A stretch of 16,456 nt of DNA, taken from assembly GCA_964524965.1 (NCBI GenBank), contig CAZGDY010000027.1, forward strand, positions 1-16,456, written 5' to 3'. The DNA is from Kmv34 sp964524965. GTDB taxonomy: Bacteria > Aerophobota > Aerophobia > Aerophobales > B3-G15. Each line of letters starts with the position of its first letter. Within the stretch, counting starts at the first letter, position 1. Of the stretch, positions 7,919 through 15,474 are shown in pieces. The translations under genes were made by a program, and so were the position numbers. The notes under the pieces are model-generated. The model did no database searches. It was not told where the DNA came from and saw only the letters and a list, made by a program, of their open reading frames with translations.

Positions 7919-8251
7919 CTACCAGCGAGGAGATTTTTTCCTTCCTCCAAATCCTCCTCTATCTTGCTTAAATCCTCCACCCCCGCCTTGTCTAGGTCTG
8001 TTTTCTCTTGGCCGAGCTTCGTTCACTACAATTTCTCTATCGTGTAGCTTGGTACCATTGAGAGATTCAATAGCCTTAGCTGCATCATCGTCAGAGCTCA
8101 GTGTTACAAAACCAAAACCTCGAGACCTTTCCGTACCCCTATCAACAACAAGATTAACTTCGCTTACCGTCTCGAATTCCTTAAATAGACCTCGAAGATC
8201 ATCTTCAGTTGCCTTGTAGGAAAGATTTCCTACGTAGAGCTTCTTGCTCAT
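7919..8251 (-). CDS. small RRM-domain RNA-binding protein with glycine/arginine-rich tail
   Basis: A 110-residue single RNA-recognition-motif protein. RNP2 is LYVGNL (5-10) and RNP1 is RGFGFVTL (44-51); the beta-alpha-beta-beta-alpha-beta pattern is complete to about residue 80. A basic Gly-rich tail follows (RQGGGGGFKQDRGGFGGRKKSPRW). Such proteins occur widely in bacteria, notably cyanobacteria and candidate phyla, and are thought to bind RNA, often in cold or stress response. I chose the minus-strand ATG at 8251 (MSKKLYVG) because AGGAG lies 6 bases before it; a longer frame reaching 8305 has no binding site and would run through a hairpin. Confidence 0.93.
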   Translation of the reverse strand: MSKKLYVGNLSYKATEDDLRGLFKEFETVSEVNLVVDRGTERSRGFGFVTLSSDDDAAKAIESLNGTKLHDREIVVNEARPRENRPRQGGGGGFKQDRGGFGGRKKSPRW

Positions 8252-8265
8252 TTCATCTCCTTTTT

Positions 8266-8283
8266 CCACTACCTTGGTAGTGG
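8266..8283 (-). promoter_or_regulatory. 8-bp perfect hairpin just upstream of the RRM ribosome binding site
   Basis: CCACTACC and GGTAGTGG are perfectly complementary around TT (an 18-bp palindrome). In the RRM mRNA the stem ends about 5 nt before the AAGGAG site, a position suited to translational control or mRNA protection. On the plus strand TTCCTTTTTT follows 6 bases later, so a plus-strand terminator is a weaker alternative. Confidence 0.55.
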
Positions 8284-8467
8284 ATATTCCTTTTTTAATC
8301 ACCATTAAAACATTATTAAACGCAGTATCATGGTGAAGTCACATGCTAAAAATAGATTTTTGTGGTAAGGGCAAGTTTCTCTCGAGATTAACTATTAGAA
8401 AATGAGCAGGCAAGTTTTGAGTGATGGCATGCGAGAGTCTACTCTAACTATCAAAAACCTAAAATCA

Positions 8468-8495
8468 ATAATATACTATTATTTTGTTTTGTCAA
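8468..8495 (-). promoter_or_regulatory. strong sigma70-like promoter for the RRM gene
   Basis: On the minus strand a perfect TTGACA (8490-8495) and TATTAT (8468-8473) are separated by 16 bases. Transcription from here would give a 5' leader of about 210 nt before the RRM start codon, long for a bacterial gene and reminiscent of cold-shock mRNAs. Confidence 0.6.
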
Positions 8496-8604
8496 GAAAA
8501 CCAGCTAAAAATATCTTCTTTATTATTACTTTTTAGAGACAAAGATGAAAAGCTCTGCCTTCCTCTATTATTTTCTGTTGAGATTACTCATACGAATCAT
8601 TGAA

Positions 8605-8719
8605 TCATTTCATTGGGGTTCATTGGGGTCAGGTCTCAACATTTGACATTCAGATTAAACTTTGCTACTCAGTAATATTAATAAACGAACCTGAATGTCA
8701 AATGTTGAGACCTGACCCC
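8605..8719. repeat. 95-bp element with 29-bp perfect terminal inverted repeats (MITE/REPIN-like), preceded by a short tandem repeat
   Basis: The left arm at 8625-8653 (beginning GGGGTCAGGTCTCAAC) is matched base for base by its reverse complement at 8691-8719 (ending GAGACCTGACCCC), with a 37-bp AT-rich spacer. TTCATTGGGG occurs twice in tandem immediately at the left boundary. The GACCTGACCCC end resembles sequences I associate with REP-like repeats linked to IS200-type Y1 transposases; no transposase gene is inside, so it would be non-autonomous. A short frame running through it is not considered coding. Confidence 0.8.
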
Positions 8720-8922
8720 TACTCATTTATTTTAGAGCGTTTTCTCGTGGCTGCTCAGATCTTCTTTACTCTTCTGGAATAATCACATCGTCTGTATTTT
8801 TTCGCAGAAAAGCATGCAGCATCCTTGTAGCCATTTAAGGTAAATACTTTACAAAATCCTTATTTATGGTACAGTAGAGGTGATTTTTACCTTAAAAAAA
8901 TACCACGGAAAGAAGACAAAAA

Positions 8923-9412
8923 TTGTTAGGTAAAGAAGATAAACAAACCTTCTTTTTCGATACCGACTTTGCCTGCTCTCACCTTATTGACAAGGACAGC
9001 TTCTACGCTAAGATGCATGATCTTTCCGATAAAATAATCTCTGATAATGACTTTGCTGATATATAATGTTTAGATAATGGCCGGCTTTCTCATCTCCCAG
9101 CAAGAATTACCAAAGTTCTTATCTTGTAATCTTTCTGGCAGACAAGTTCTAAGGATGGTGCGTTTAAACATAACATAGAAGTATGCACTGGATGCCCTTG
9201 TAAATTATGAAGATTTTGATCGTACACTTTTTGTGTATTTTAAAACCCGGTCCTTTGCAAACAACAAAGAAAAAATGATCTTCAAAAAAACCTTAGAGCT
9301 TGCAGGAGAAGCTGGTCTTTTAAACGAAGAAATTGATCAGGTTATAGATTCTACCCTCATGCCAGGAAAAGGAAATCCCGTCTCCAAACTCTATTTATTG
9401 CAGCAGCGGTAA
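8923..9412 (+). pseudogene. degraded IS1182-family transposase, N-terminal remnant
   Basis: Translation from 8923 gives LLGKEDKQTFFFDTDFACSH and later KDSFYAKMHDLSDKIISDN, typical of the N-terminus of IS1182 DDE transposases. A stop (TAA, 9064-9066) interrupts it, after which CLDNGR continues in frame. Another in-frame TAA (9127-9129) and a frameshift follow; the reading then resumes as RQVLRMVRLNIT, a TAG where Trp-Lys is expected, and KYALDALVNYEDFDRTLFVY. The next part runs through NNKEKMIFKKTLELAGEAGLL to EEIDQVIDST, then turns into unrelated sequence and ends at 9410-9412. The catalytic DDE core is absent. At least two nonsense codons, a frameshift and a C-terminal deletion show long decay. 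Confidence 0.85.
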
Positions 9413-9524
9413 ACTTAGTGGTAAAATTTTTTCTGAGAAAAATTGAATTTCTTTCAAATTATCCGTATCTTTAGAGACTTTTCCACCCCTCGCCTAGTAG
9501 AAACATAATTTTTGTATAAGATAA

Positions 9525-9539
9525 AGAAATAATATTTCT
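9525..9539 (+). promoter_or_regulatory. 7-bp palindrome adjoining the ribosome binding site of the phosphate operon
   Basis: AGAAATA and TATTTCT flank one central base, directly followed by CGGAGG. It could be a repressor operator or a weak hairpin near the translation start. No Pho-box-like direct repeats were seen. Support is positional only. Confidence 0.3.
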
Positions 9540-9550
9540 CGGAGGTAACA

Positions 9551-10210
9551 ATGGGCAAATTATCTTTTAAGAAATTTTTTCAGAAAGAAAACAAAGTACA
9601 AGAACTGGCAGATGAACACGTGGATCTCGTGAGTAAAGCAGTAGATTATTGGAAGGAAGCCCTTTTTTTTTATTTAAATGGAAAAAAGAAGAGCTTTGAA
9701 GAAAAAACTCTTGCCATCATTCGCCTGGAAACACAGGCAGATGAAGTGAGAAAAAAATCCCAGCTCATACTCTACAAGGGGGCTTATCTTCCTGCTTTTA
9801 GAGAGGATATTTTAGATCTTTTGGAGCTTGTGGATACCATTGCTGATGATGCAGAAAGAGGGGTTAATTTTCTCCATATAGAAAAACCCGATATTCCTTC
9901 CTCATGGAACGATGAACTTAAAGAAATTGTAGAAAAAAGTCATCATGCTTTTACAGCTTTTAAACAAGCTTTTTTAATGCTTCACAAACAGCGCTCCAAT
10001 GCACTTTCCTTAACCCATAAAGTGCAGGATGCTGAAAAACAGGTAGATAAGCTACAGGATAATTTGATGACAAAAATTTTTCAATCCAAGCTCTCTCTTG
10101 CCCATAAACTCCAACTTCGAGATCTTATTCTCACTATAGGATATGTATCTGATTCCGCTGAGAATGCCTCAGATAAAATAAGCCTTATGGCCATAAAGGG
10201 GAGAGTATGA
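9551..10210 (+). CDS. DUF47 (PhoU-like) phosphate-transport accessory protein
   Basis: A 219-residue, almost wholly helical protein of the DUF47/TIGR00153 family, the usual partner of PiT phosphate permeases and distantly related to PhoU. Visible features are the repeated acidic, helix-rich pattern with metal-binding-type residues, for example ETQADEVRKKSQLILYKGA (70-88), DILDLLELVDTIADDAERG (95-113) and a C-terminal RDLILTIGYVSDSAENASDK (190-209). It probably modulates the permease. ATG 9551 follows a strong GGAGGT. Its TGA overlaps the start region of the permease gene (one base between them), so the two are translationally coupled. No sign of degradation. Confidence 0.9.
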   Translation: MGKLSFKKFFQKENKVQELADEHVDLVSKAVDYWKEALFFYLNGKKKSFEEKTLAIIRLETQADEVRKKSQLILYKGAYLPAFREDILDLLELVDTIADDAERGVNFLHIEKPDIPSSWNDELKEIVEKSHHAFTAFKQAFLMLHKQRSNALSLTHKVQDAEKQVDKLQDNLMTKIFQSKLSLAHKLQLRDLILTIGYVSDSAENASDKISLMAIKGRV

Positions 10211-10211
10211 T

Positions 10212-11135
10212 ATGCTTTTCCTCCTTGCTGCAGTATACCTTGGCTGGGGACTGGGGGCAAATGACACTGCCAACGTTTTTGGCACAGGGATAGCAAGTGA
10301 GCTCATAAGCTACAGATTTGCCACTATACTTACTGGAATATTTGTTGTACTTGGTGCAGTGATTGAAGGTCCTAAAGTGATGCATACGATAGGGGAGTTT
10401 ACCAATTTAACCCTTTCCACAGCTTTTATAGCTGTGTTAGCTGCTGCAATAACTGTAACCCTAATGACCCTGCTTAAGCTGCCTGTATCAACTTCTCAGT
10501 CCATAATGGGAGCTTTAGTCGGTATTGCCATCTTTTTAGGGGGATGGGCTGGTATACCGGAAGGTAAGCTTGCAAAAATTGTTCTTTGTTGGGTCTTTAC
10601 ACCTGTTGGGGCCATGGGTATATCAGCGCTGCTTTTTGTTTTACTTGCCCCGGTAGTGAACAGAATAAACTCTTTTATCACTTTTACCTTTGTTATGAAA
10701 ATAGGAATAGTAGCTGTGGGCTGCTATGGAGCATACACTTTAGGAGCAAATAATGTAGCTAATGTGACAGGAGCCTTTGTGGGCTCTGGCATTATTGATC
10801 CTGCGAGGGGAGCCTTAATAGGAGGAATTGCTATCGCCTTTGGTGCACTGACTTACAGTAGGAGAGTTATGGTGTCTGTGGGAAAAAGGATATTCCCCTT
10901 AGGAGCTTTTTCTGCCTTTGTCGTTGTTTTGTCCGCTTCTCTTACCCTTCAGCTTTTTACAGAACTTAAAGTTCCTGTCTCCAATTCACAGGCAATCGTG
11001 GGAGCTATAGCCGGAATAGGACTTATTAAGGGAACAAAAGCAATCAACAAAAGGATGCTGTTTAGCATCTTCGCTGGCTGGCTGGCAACTCCCCTTTTAG
11101 CAGCCCTTTTATCATTTTTATTTAACTATTTTTAG
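10212..11135 (+). CDS. pit: PiT-family inorganic phosphate permease
   Basis: A 307-residue membrane protein of the PiT (PHO4) family, which imports inorganic phosphate by cation symport. The two inverted family signatures are present: GANDTANVFGTGIASE (15-30) and GANNVANVTGAFVGSG (179-194), each followed further on by the PVSTSQSIMGALVGI (90-104) and PVSNSQAIVGAIAGI (257-271) motifs. About eight to ten hydrophobic segments are visible. The length fits the short PiT type, which lacks the large central cytosolic loop of E. coli PitA. The start ATG overlaps the end of the DUF47 gene's reading region, so translation is coupled; both genes form a phosphate-uptake operon. Confidence 0.93.
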   Translation: MLFLLAAVYLGWGLGANDTANVFGTGIASELISYRFATILTGIFVVLGAVIEGPKVMHTIGEFTNLTLSTAFIAVLAAAITVTLMTLLKLPVSTSQSIMGALVGIAIFLGGWAGIPEGKLAKIVLCWVFTPVGAMGISALLFVLLAPVVNRINSFITFTFVMKIGIVAVGCYGAYTLGANNVANVTGAFVGSGIIDPARGALIGGIAIAFGALTYSRRVMVSVGKRIFPLGAFSAFVVVLSASLTLQLFTELKVPVSNSQAIVGAIAGIGLIKGTKAINKRMLFSIFAGWLATPLLAALLSFLFNYF

Positions 11136-11172
11136 TTTGTTTAGAATTAGTAATCCATCTTTTTTCTATACT

Positions 11173-11210
11173 GTTTCAGACCCCTTCGGACCTAAACCAA
11201 AATTTTTTTT
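11173..11210 (+). terminator. candidate intrinsic terminator of the phosphate operon
   Basis: GTTTcAGacCC, a CTTC loop and GGacCTAAAC form an imperfect hairpin, followed after a few bases by eight consecutive T. It lies 38 bases downstream of the permease stop codon. The internal mismatches lower confidence. Confidence 0.5.
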
Positions 11211-11297
11211 GTCACAATTTTTAACTGAGGTTGTTTTCCCATAAGTACTTCCGGTATTTTTTTCTGTTTTCAATTTTTCTGATTTAAAAAACAACGT

Positions 11298-11325
11298 TTG
11301 CTCCATATTTTAAAATAGGTATACT
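11298..11325 (+). promoter_or_regulatory. promoter of the DUF2148 gene
   Basis: TTGCTC (-35) and TATACT (-10) are separated by 16 bases, about 90 bases before the start codon, leaving a leader of about 80 nt that contains the nested inverted repeats listed next. Confidence 0.5.
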
Positions 11326-11347
11326 AATACAATATAAAGGTACCACA

Positions 11348-11393
11348 TTTTAGTAAAAATATAGAGGGATGGAACATATTCCATGCACTAAAA
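11348..11393 (+). promoter_or_regulatory. nested inverted repeats in the leader of the DUF2148 gene
   Basis: TTTTAGT (11348-11354) pairs with ACTAAAA (11387-11393), and inside it ATGGAA (11369-11374) pairs with TTCCAT (11379-11384) around CATA. The inner palindrome could be an operator; together they could form a two-stem mRNA structure ending shortly before the AAGGAGG site. It matches no riboswitch class I know. Confidence 0.45.
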
Positions 11394-11414
11394 CTAATTA
11401 AGGAGGTATTAATA

Positions 11415-11939
11415 ATGGGAGAAATAGAGGAAAAGGGAATCTCGCAGGTAGTATCCTTAGCGGGTTTGGCAGCCCGCACCGCTCCTAAAGCTAGAGGGAT
11501 AGATCATCTTGTCATTTACGCTCTTTCAGATACAGAAAAGGAAAACTTAGTGAAAAAGATGGAAGAAATTGCTTCTGAAGGGTATTTATCAAACGCTTTT
11601 TCCCGGGATGCTCAAAATGTCCGTCAATCCCAAGCAGTTTTGCTTATCGGGACTAAATTGGGTGTTCGTGGTCTTAATTGTGGTTTTTGTGGTTTTGAAA
11701 CCTGTGCTCAATGCAAAACAGCAAAAGCACGGTGTGCACACGACCTTCTTGATCTCGGCATCGCTCTTAGCTCAGCTGTCTCTATAGCAGTTGACCATCG
11801 AGTTGATAATCGTATGATGTTCACTATAGGCTACGCTATTATGAAATATAAGCTTTTAGACGAAAAAGTAAAAATTGTTGTTGGCATTCCGTTTTCTGCT
11901 ACCGGTAAAAATATCTTTTTTGACCGCAAACAAGCTTAA
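11415..11939 (+). CDS. DUF2148 Fe-S (ferredoxin-domain) protein
   Basis: A 174-residue protein of the DUF2148/COG4739 family, found mainly in strict anaerobes and of unknown function. A four-cysteine cluster motif CGFCGFETCAQC (C-x2-C-x4-C-x2-C, about residues 93-104) is followed by Cys111, consistent with an iron-sulfur cluster. The conserved end FSATGKNIFFDR (163-174 region) is typical of the family. ATG 11415 follows a strong AAGGAGG. It is monocistronic, with its own promoter and a very clear terminator. It is probably cytosolic, since no signal or membrane segment is seen. Confidence 0.9.
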   Translation: MGEIEEKGISQVVSLAGLAARTAPKARGIDHLVIYALSDTEKENLVKKMEEIASEGYLSNAFSRDAQNVRQSQAVLLIGTKLGVRGLNCGFCGFETCAQCKTAKARCAHDLLDLGIALSSAVSIAVDHRVDNRMMFTIGYAIMKYKLLDEKVKIVVGIPFSATGKNIFFDRKQA

Positions 11940-11965
11940 AATTGACATTTCTTCATTTTTTTCCT

Positions 11966-12010
11966 GGAGACGGCAGATGGATAAATAATCCCTGCCGTCT
12001 CTGTTTTTCT
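11966..12010 (+). terminator. intrinsic terminator of the DUF2148 gene
   Basis: GAGACGGCAG and CTGCCGTCTC form a perfect 10-bp stem (extended by a G-U pair) around a 15-nt loop, followed by TGTTTTTCT. It starts 27 bases after the stop codon. Confidence 0.93.
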
Positions 12011-12581
12011 ATAATTACTTAGCCTCCCCCAATAACTTATTTTGGGAAAACTTACCTTTTTGCCTACTTATTGGCCATCGCTATTTTTCTCTTTCCATCA
12101 GTTTATATTAATCTGTCTGATTTTAGACCTTTTGTGGGCACATACGGATACTAAAGTGATGCCATAGCTGTGAGCTTTACCTGGCTCGCCTGATAGGACG
12201 ATGTTTAAATTTTTTTCGGAAAGATTCAAATTCCAGCTTGACGACAATCCGTCCGCCAAGTGGATCGAGGTGGTTTTAATAAGAACAATACTGGAGATTA
12301 GTGTCTTACTCGTAGATGGGAATACTTAGGACATTGCCAAAATAAGAATATTGATTGAAAAATAAGGGAAGAAATACAATCAAATAGGTCCGCACAGTAC
12401 TCTTAGTTACCGACTACCTCTCCCGAGGCTATTATCCGTGACTCTCACTTTGAAGGTGGATACGGTAAAGGGACAGACCAGAGGCAGCAAAAAAGTTTAA
12501 GATTAAGATGACAACGCACCACATCCCTATTATTGAAAAGAGTGAACTCAAAGTAGTTCCCTCAGGTTGTAAAACGATGTG
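12011..12581. other. gene-free stretch, possible transposition-gene debris
   Basis: No open frame of useful length exists on either strand. On the minus strand around 12120-12225 the translation NIVLSGEPG, then KAHSYGITLVSVCAHKR, recalls the Walker A region of IstB, the ATPase of IS21-type elements, with two residues of the GKT loop missing. The match is short and could be chance. The remainder (12230-12581) shows nothing I can name. Confidence 0.3.
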
Positions 12582-14134
12582 CTATAGAGAAGAAGTCCCT
12601 GATAGTACTTCTTCATAAAAGAGGGTAAGGTCTGCCTTTATTTTGCTGTGAGCCTCAGGATTGAAATAGAGCATGTGACCACCAGGATAACCGTGTAAGG
12701 TGATGTTCTTTCTACGCTCTTCTGGAAGCTCAAGGTGGTTGATGCTGTAAAGAAGTGACTCGTAGGGGCACTCAAGATCAAAGAGCCCACTGGCAACAAA
12801 TACTTTGAGAGACTCTGACCGTTTCATGGCCTGAACAAGCAGTGGCTCTGCATCCGGATATCCCAGGTTAAGTGAATCAGGGCTTGCCGGAGATGGTCTT
12901 CCTGATTCCCAGTTCCATTTTAGATATACTTCCGCATTTCCGCTCATGTAGGGACGGACGATATTCAACCGTAACTCATGCTGGAGGTAATCATTGATAC
13001 AGGCTTTTAAAGGCCCTGAAAGGTTGAACATTGTCTGGTCATTCTCATCCCCTGTATATGGCCCCAGCGCCGTGATTCGAGCGTCATAGATCGAAATGGA
13101 TTTCCCCTCGGATCGCAGCAGCTCTGTTGCGAAATCATCGGCGAAGACCCGAAGATTACTCTGTTCAATGAGTTCGGCGGGAAGGCCCACCAACTCAGAC
13201 ATACGTGCAGCCACTCCCTTTTTCTCCTCGGGTGACAATGTGCTGCCTTTCCACAAGGCTGCAAGATACTTGCTCTGAGACCACTGCCAGGCTATTTCAT
13301 GAATCTCTTTGAGGCTCTTTTCTGGCCCAAAAATACTCTTCTTATGATACCACGCGGCTACCGCATAGGCAGGGACACTCAAAACTAGAGCCCTGTCCCC
13401 CATTGAGCTCCACTGGATATTTTCCATATCCAAGACGGGTGAAATGAGAACGAGCCCTCGGGGGTGAATGCCTGCATCCTGCAGATATCTGGCTAACCCT
13501 GCTGTCCGAACGCCACCGTAGCTCTCACCAAGTATAAACACTGGTGATGTCCATCTTTTTCGGTACGTCAGGACTTTTGGATAAACTTGCCAACGGCCCT
13601 CACATCCTCTGCTTCGCCCCAAAATTGGCTGGAATCAACACCCTCAGCTGTTTGACTGAAGCCTGTTCCTATAGGGTCAACAAAAACCATGTCAGTTATG
13701 TCAAGCAAAGTATTTGGATTCTCTGTGGCCCGATAAGGAGGAGGAAGAGGTTGAGTTCCATCCCCACTTCGTGGAATGATTTTCGGACCAAAGGCGCCCA
13801 TATGAAGGAACATGGAAGCAGCACCTGGCCCTCCGTTATAGAGGAAAGTCATCGGCCGCTTGTTTATCATTTCACTATCCCCCTCTTTCTCATAGGCTAC
13901 GTAAAACATCTGAGCCAACACCTTTTCTTCGCTATCTAAAATTGGAATGAACCCAGTTCGGGCAAGGTAAGAAAATGACTGTCCTTCCATGGTAATGGTA
14001 TGTCGCGTCTCCACAACATTTTCTTGAGGCACCTGAGAGGTGGGTGAAGGGCTTGCCTTTACTTCTCCACCAGCAATACTGCAGGATGTGAAAAGAACCG
14101 ATAACAGAGTAATAAACATTATAAAAACACGCAT
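12582..14134 (-). pseudogene. frameshifted S10 serine-carboxypeptidase-like exported protein
   Basis: Two overlapping minus-strand frames together make one peptidase S10 (alpha/beta hydrolase) protein of about 517 residues. The first part (14134-13568) has a lipoprotein-like signal (MRVFIMFITLLSVLFTSC), FLYNGGPGAASMF for the oxyanion region and DMVFVDPIGTGFSQ. The second part holds the nucleophile motif GESYGG, an Asp in FVASGLFDLECPY and the His in HGYPGGHMLY, so the whole Ser-Asp-His triad survives. The reading breaks near 13571-13580, where FIQK should continue into the LTYRKRWTSP frame: one base appears to be missing and TGA follows at once. This is either a recent mutation or a sequencing error, as the rest is undamaged. 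ATG 14134 follows GGGAGG. The gene looks richer in G+C than its neighbours, which hints at transfer. Confidence 0.85.
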
Positions 14135-14220
14135 CTTTTTCCTCCCTTTGATTAATTCAAGTGTTATATGATGTTTTGCAGGTGAAGTCAAAAGGAATTG
14201 GTAAATGAGCCGAAACATCA

Positions 14221-14457
14221 TTACCGGAATAATATTTCACAAGGAATAAAGCGGTTTATTAAAATAGCTGCATATTCTTCTTTTTTACATTTTTGTTCTA
14301 TATTATCATCCTCTACTTTAAAAGTAAAAATATTAGGATTATTTATCGCGGTAGGAAGATTTATCCACTTATCAACCCAGTTGGGATAGTAATTCAAGAA
14401 GAGCCAGTTCGTCAAGAGTGATGAGTTTCCAGGGCAAATATATGTGAATACTTCATC
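14221..14457 (-). other. unrecognised open stretch, probably non-coding or a gene remnant
   Basis: A 79-codon minus-strand frame without ATG (best start TTG at 14415) reads PGNSSLLTNWLFLNYYPNWV and onward to a frame end near the carboxypeptidase promoter region. No ribosome binding site, signal peptide or known motif was seen. It occupies most of the 398-bp gap between the carboxypeptidase-like and DUF1638 genes; nothing else was found there. Confidence 0.25.
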
Positions 14458-14532
14458 TTAGGCAGAACTGTTCTTTAGATACTCAAATTCGCCTGTTATC
14501 ACTTTTTGAAAATTAATGACGCCCTGAATGTT

Positions 14533-15258
14533 CTATCCATCCACTGCCTTCATTATGCCAGAATTATTTACATCTGCTGCTATTTTTTGTCTCGGTTTTA
14601 CCACAAGAAATAAATTATCATTCCATTGACCATCTACCAGTTTCTGGAGCAGAGATTTATCACCTTTCAGTTCATCGTAATTCCATTTCAAATAATCTGC
14701 ACATTCTTTTGTATATTGGCGATACTGTTCAGGAATTAGAAGACCCCAATCGATGAAGGTTGCCCGTGAATATTCTTTAAACCAATTTTGTTCCATTTGC
14801 ATTAAATACTCAGCATTATCTTCGCCATACTTTTCTTTGTAAGACTGCAGAGTTTGCTCGTAGCGTTCTTCGCCCGGTTGGAGTGAGTTTTCAATCCAGC
14901 CGGAACTGTACCAGTATGTGCCAGGATGACTATCGAAATATGATTGATATCGTTCTTTTGATCCGAGAAGCAGGGTAATGCAATCATGCCCTCGCGCAAC
15001 AACAATAGGTATTTCGGACGCTTCAATATCAACAATGCCGTTACTGCACAGACCATATCCCAGTAATATCGCATCATAAGGTCGGTCTTGTATGTCGTTT
15101 ATGCGATTCACTTCAGCCCGTACATCACTGCGTAGTTTATCAGGCTCGTTGTGAAGGCCCTGAGGCATAATAACTACATCAACGACATTAGCAGACCGGG
15201 AGGCACAGTAATAGGCCTCTCGTTGTATAGCTTTGCAAACAATAAATTTCAATCTCAT
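14533..15258 (-). CDS. DUF1638 protein
   Basis: A 241-residue member of DUF1638, a family of unknown function seen in methanogens and anaerobic bacteria, often near corrinoid methyltransferase genes. Typical segments: MPQGLHNEPDKLRSDV (about 32-47), YDAILLGYGLCSNGIVDIEA (63-82), ARGHDCITLLLGSKERY (89-105) and PGTYWYSSGWIENS (112-125). The conserved Cys and His in GYGLCSNG and GHDC suggest metal binding (inference). I start at ATG 15258 (MRLKFIVCK), where the family begins; a longer frame from GTG 15303 adds 15 unconserved residues. The binding site is poor (AAGGCG). It is alone, more than 8 kb from the methyltransferase homologues at the left end. Confidence 0.88.
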   Translation of the reverse strand: MRLKFIVCKAIQREAYYCASRSANVVDVVIMPQGLHNEPDKLRSDVRAEVNRINDIQDRPYDAILLGYGLCSNGIVDIEASEIPIVVARGHDCITLLLGSKERYQSYFDSHPGTYWYSSGWIENSLQPGEERYEQTLQSYKEKYGEDNAEYLMQMEQNWFKEYSRATFIDWGLLIPEQYRQYTKECADYLKWNYDELKGDKSLLQKLVDGQWNDNLFLVVKPRQKIAADVNNSGIMKAVDG

Positions 15259-15304
15259 ATTTTTTTGTCGCCTTAGATAACATATTAATATAAAAAATTC
15301 CACA

Positions 15305-15334
15305 GTATTACAATTTATAAATATATCACATCAA
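15305..15334 (-). promoter_or_regulatory. candidate promoter of the DUF1638 gene
   Basis: On the minus strand TTGATG (15329-15334) and TAATAC (15305-15310) are separated by 18 bases, giving a short leader of about 40 nt before the ATG at 15258. Confidence 0.35.
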
Positions 15335-15362
15335 GTCGCTTAAAAAGTAAGTGAAATAAACT

Positions 15363-15400
15363 ACACTTCCCTGAACAAATTTATTTGTTCAGGGAAGTGT
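15363..15400. repeat. perfect 18-bp inverted repeat with 2-bp centre
   Basis: The left arm 15363-15380 (ACACTTCCCTGAACAAAT) is followed by TT and its exact reverse complement at 15383-15400. It can form a near-uninterrupted 38-nt hairpin. No U-run follows on the plus strand; the minus strand continues AGTTTATTTC, only weakly T-rich. It lies about 30 bp upstream of the DUF1638 candidate promoter. It may be a terminator, a dyad operator or a small palindromic mobile element. Confidence 0.8.
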
Positions 15401-15474
15401 TAAAGGAATAATTTCTAGCGTCTTTTAAATGTCCAAAAATTGTCTAAATTTCTTGACATCAGCGTCAACGCCAT

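Noticed and set aside
7794..8219. 141-codon plus-strand frame opposite the RRM gene
   Set aside because: It is the antisense of a clearly recognised RRM domain, and its Pro/Ser-rich translation comes from the Gly/Arg-rich tail.
8600..8782. 60-codon plus-strand frame over the 29-bp inverted repeat
   Set aside because: It spans both repeat arms and has no ribosome binding site, so it is not a gene.
13571..13580. Programmed -1 frameshift in the S10 gene
   Set aside because: The site CCAAAAG is a poor slippery sequence, and no stimulating structure or internal Shine-Dalgarno is evident; a mutation or read error is simpler.
14458..14535. Amber (TAG) readthrough at the end of the DUF1638 gene, extending about 24 codons in frame, as for pyrrolysine
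   Set aside because: The protein already ends where the family ends, the extension has no recognised motif, and TAG serves as the plain stop codon of the larA-type, UxaA small-subunit and PiT genes here.
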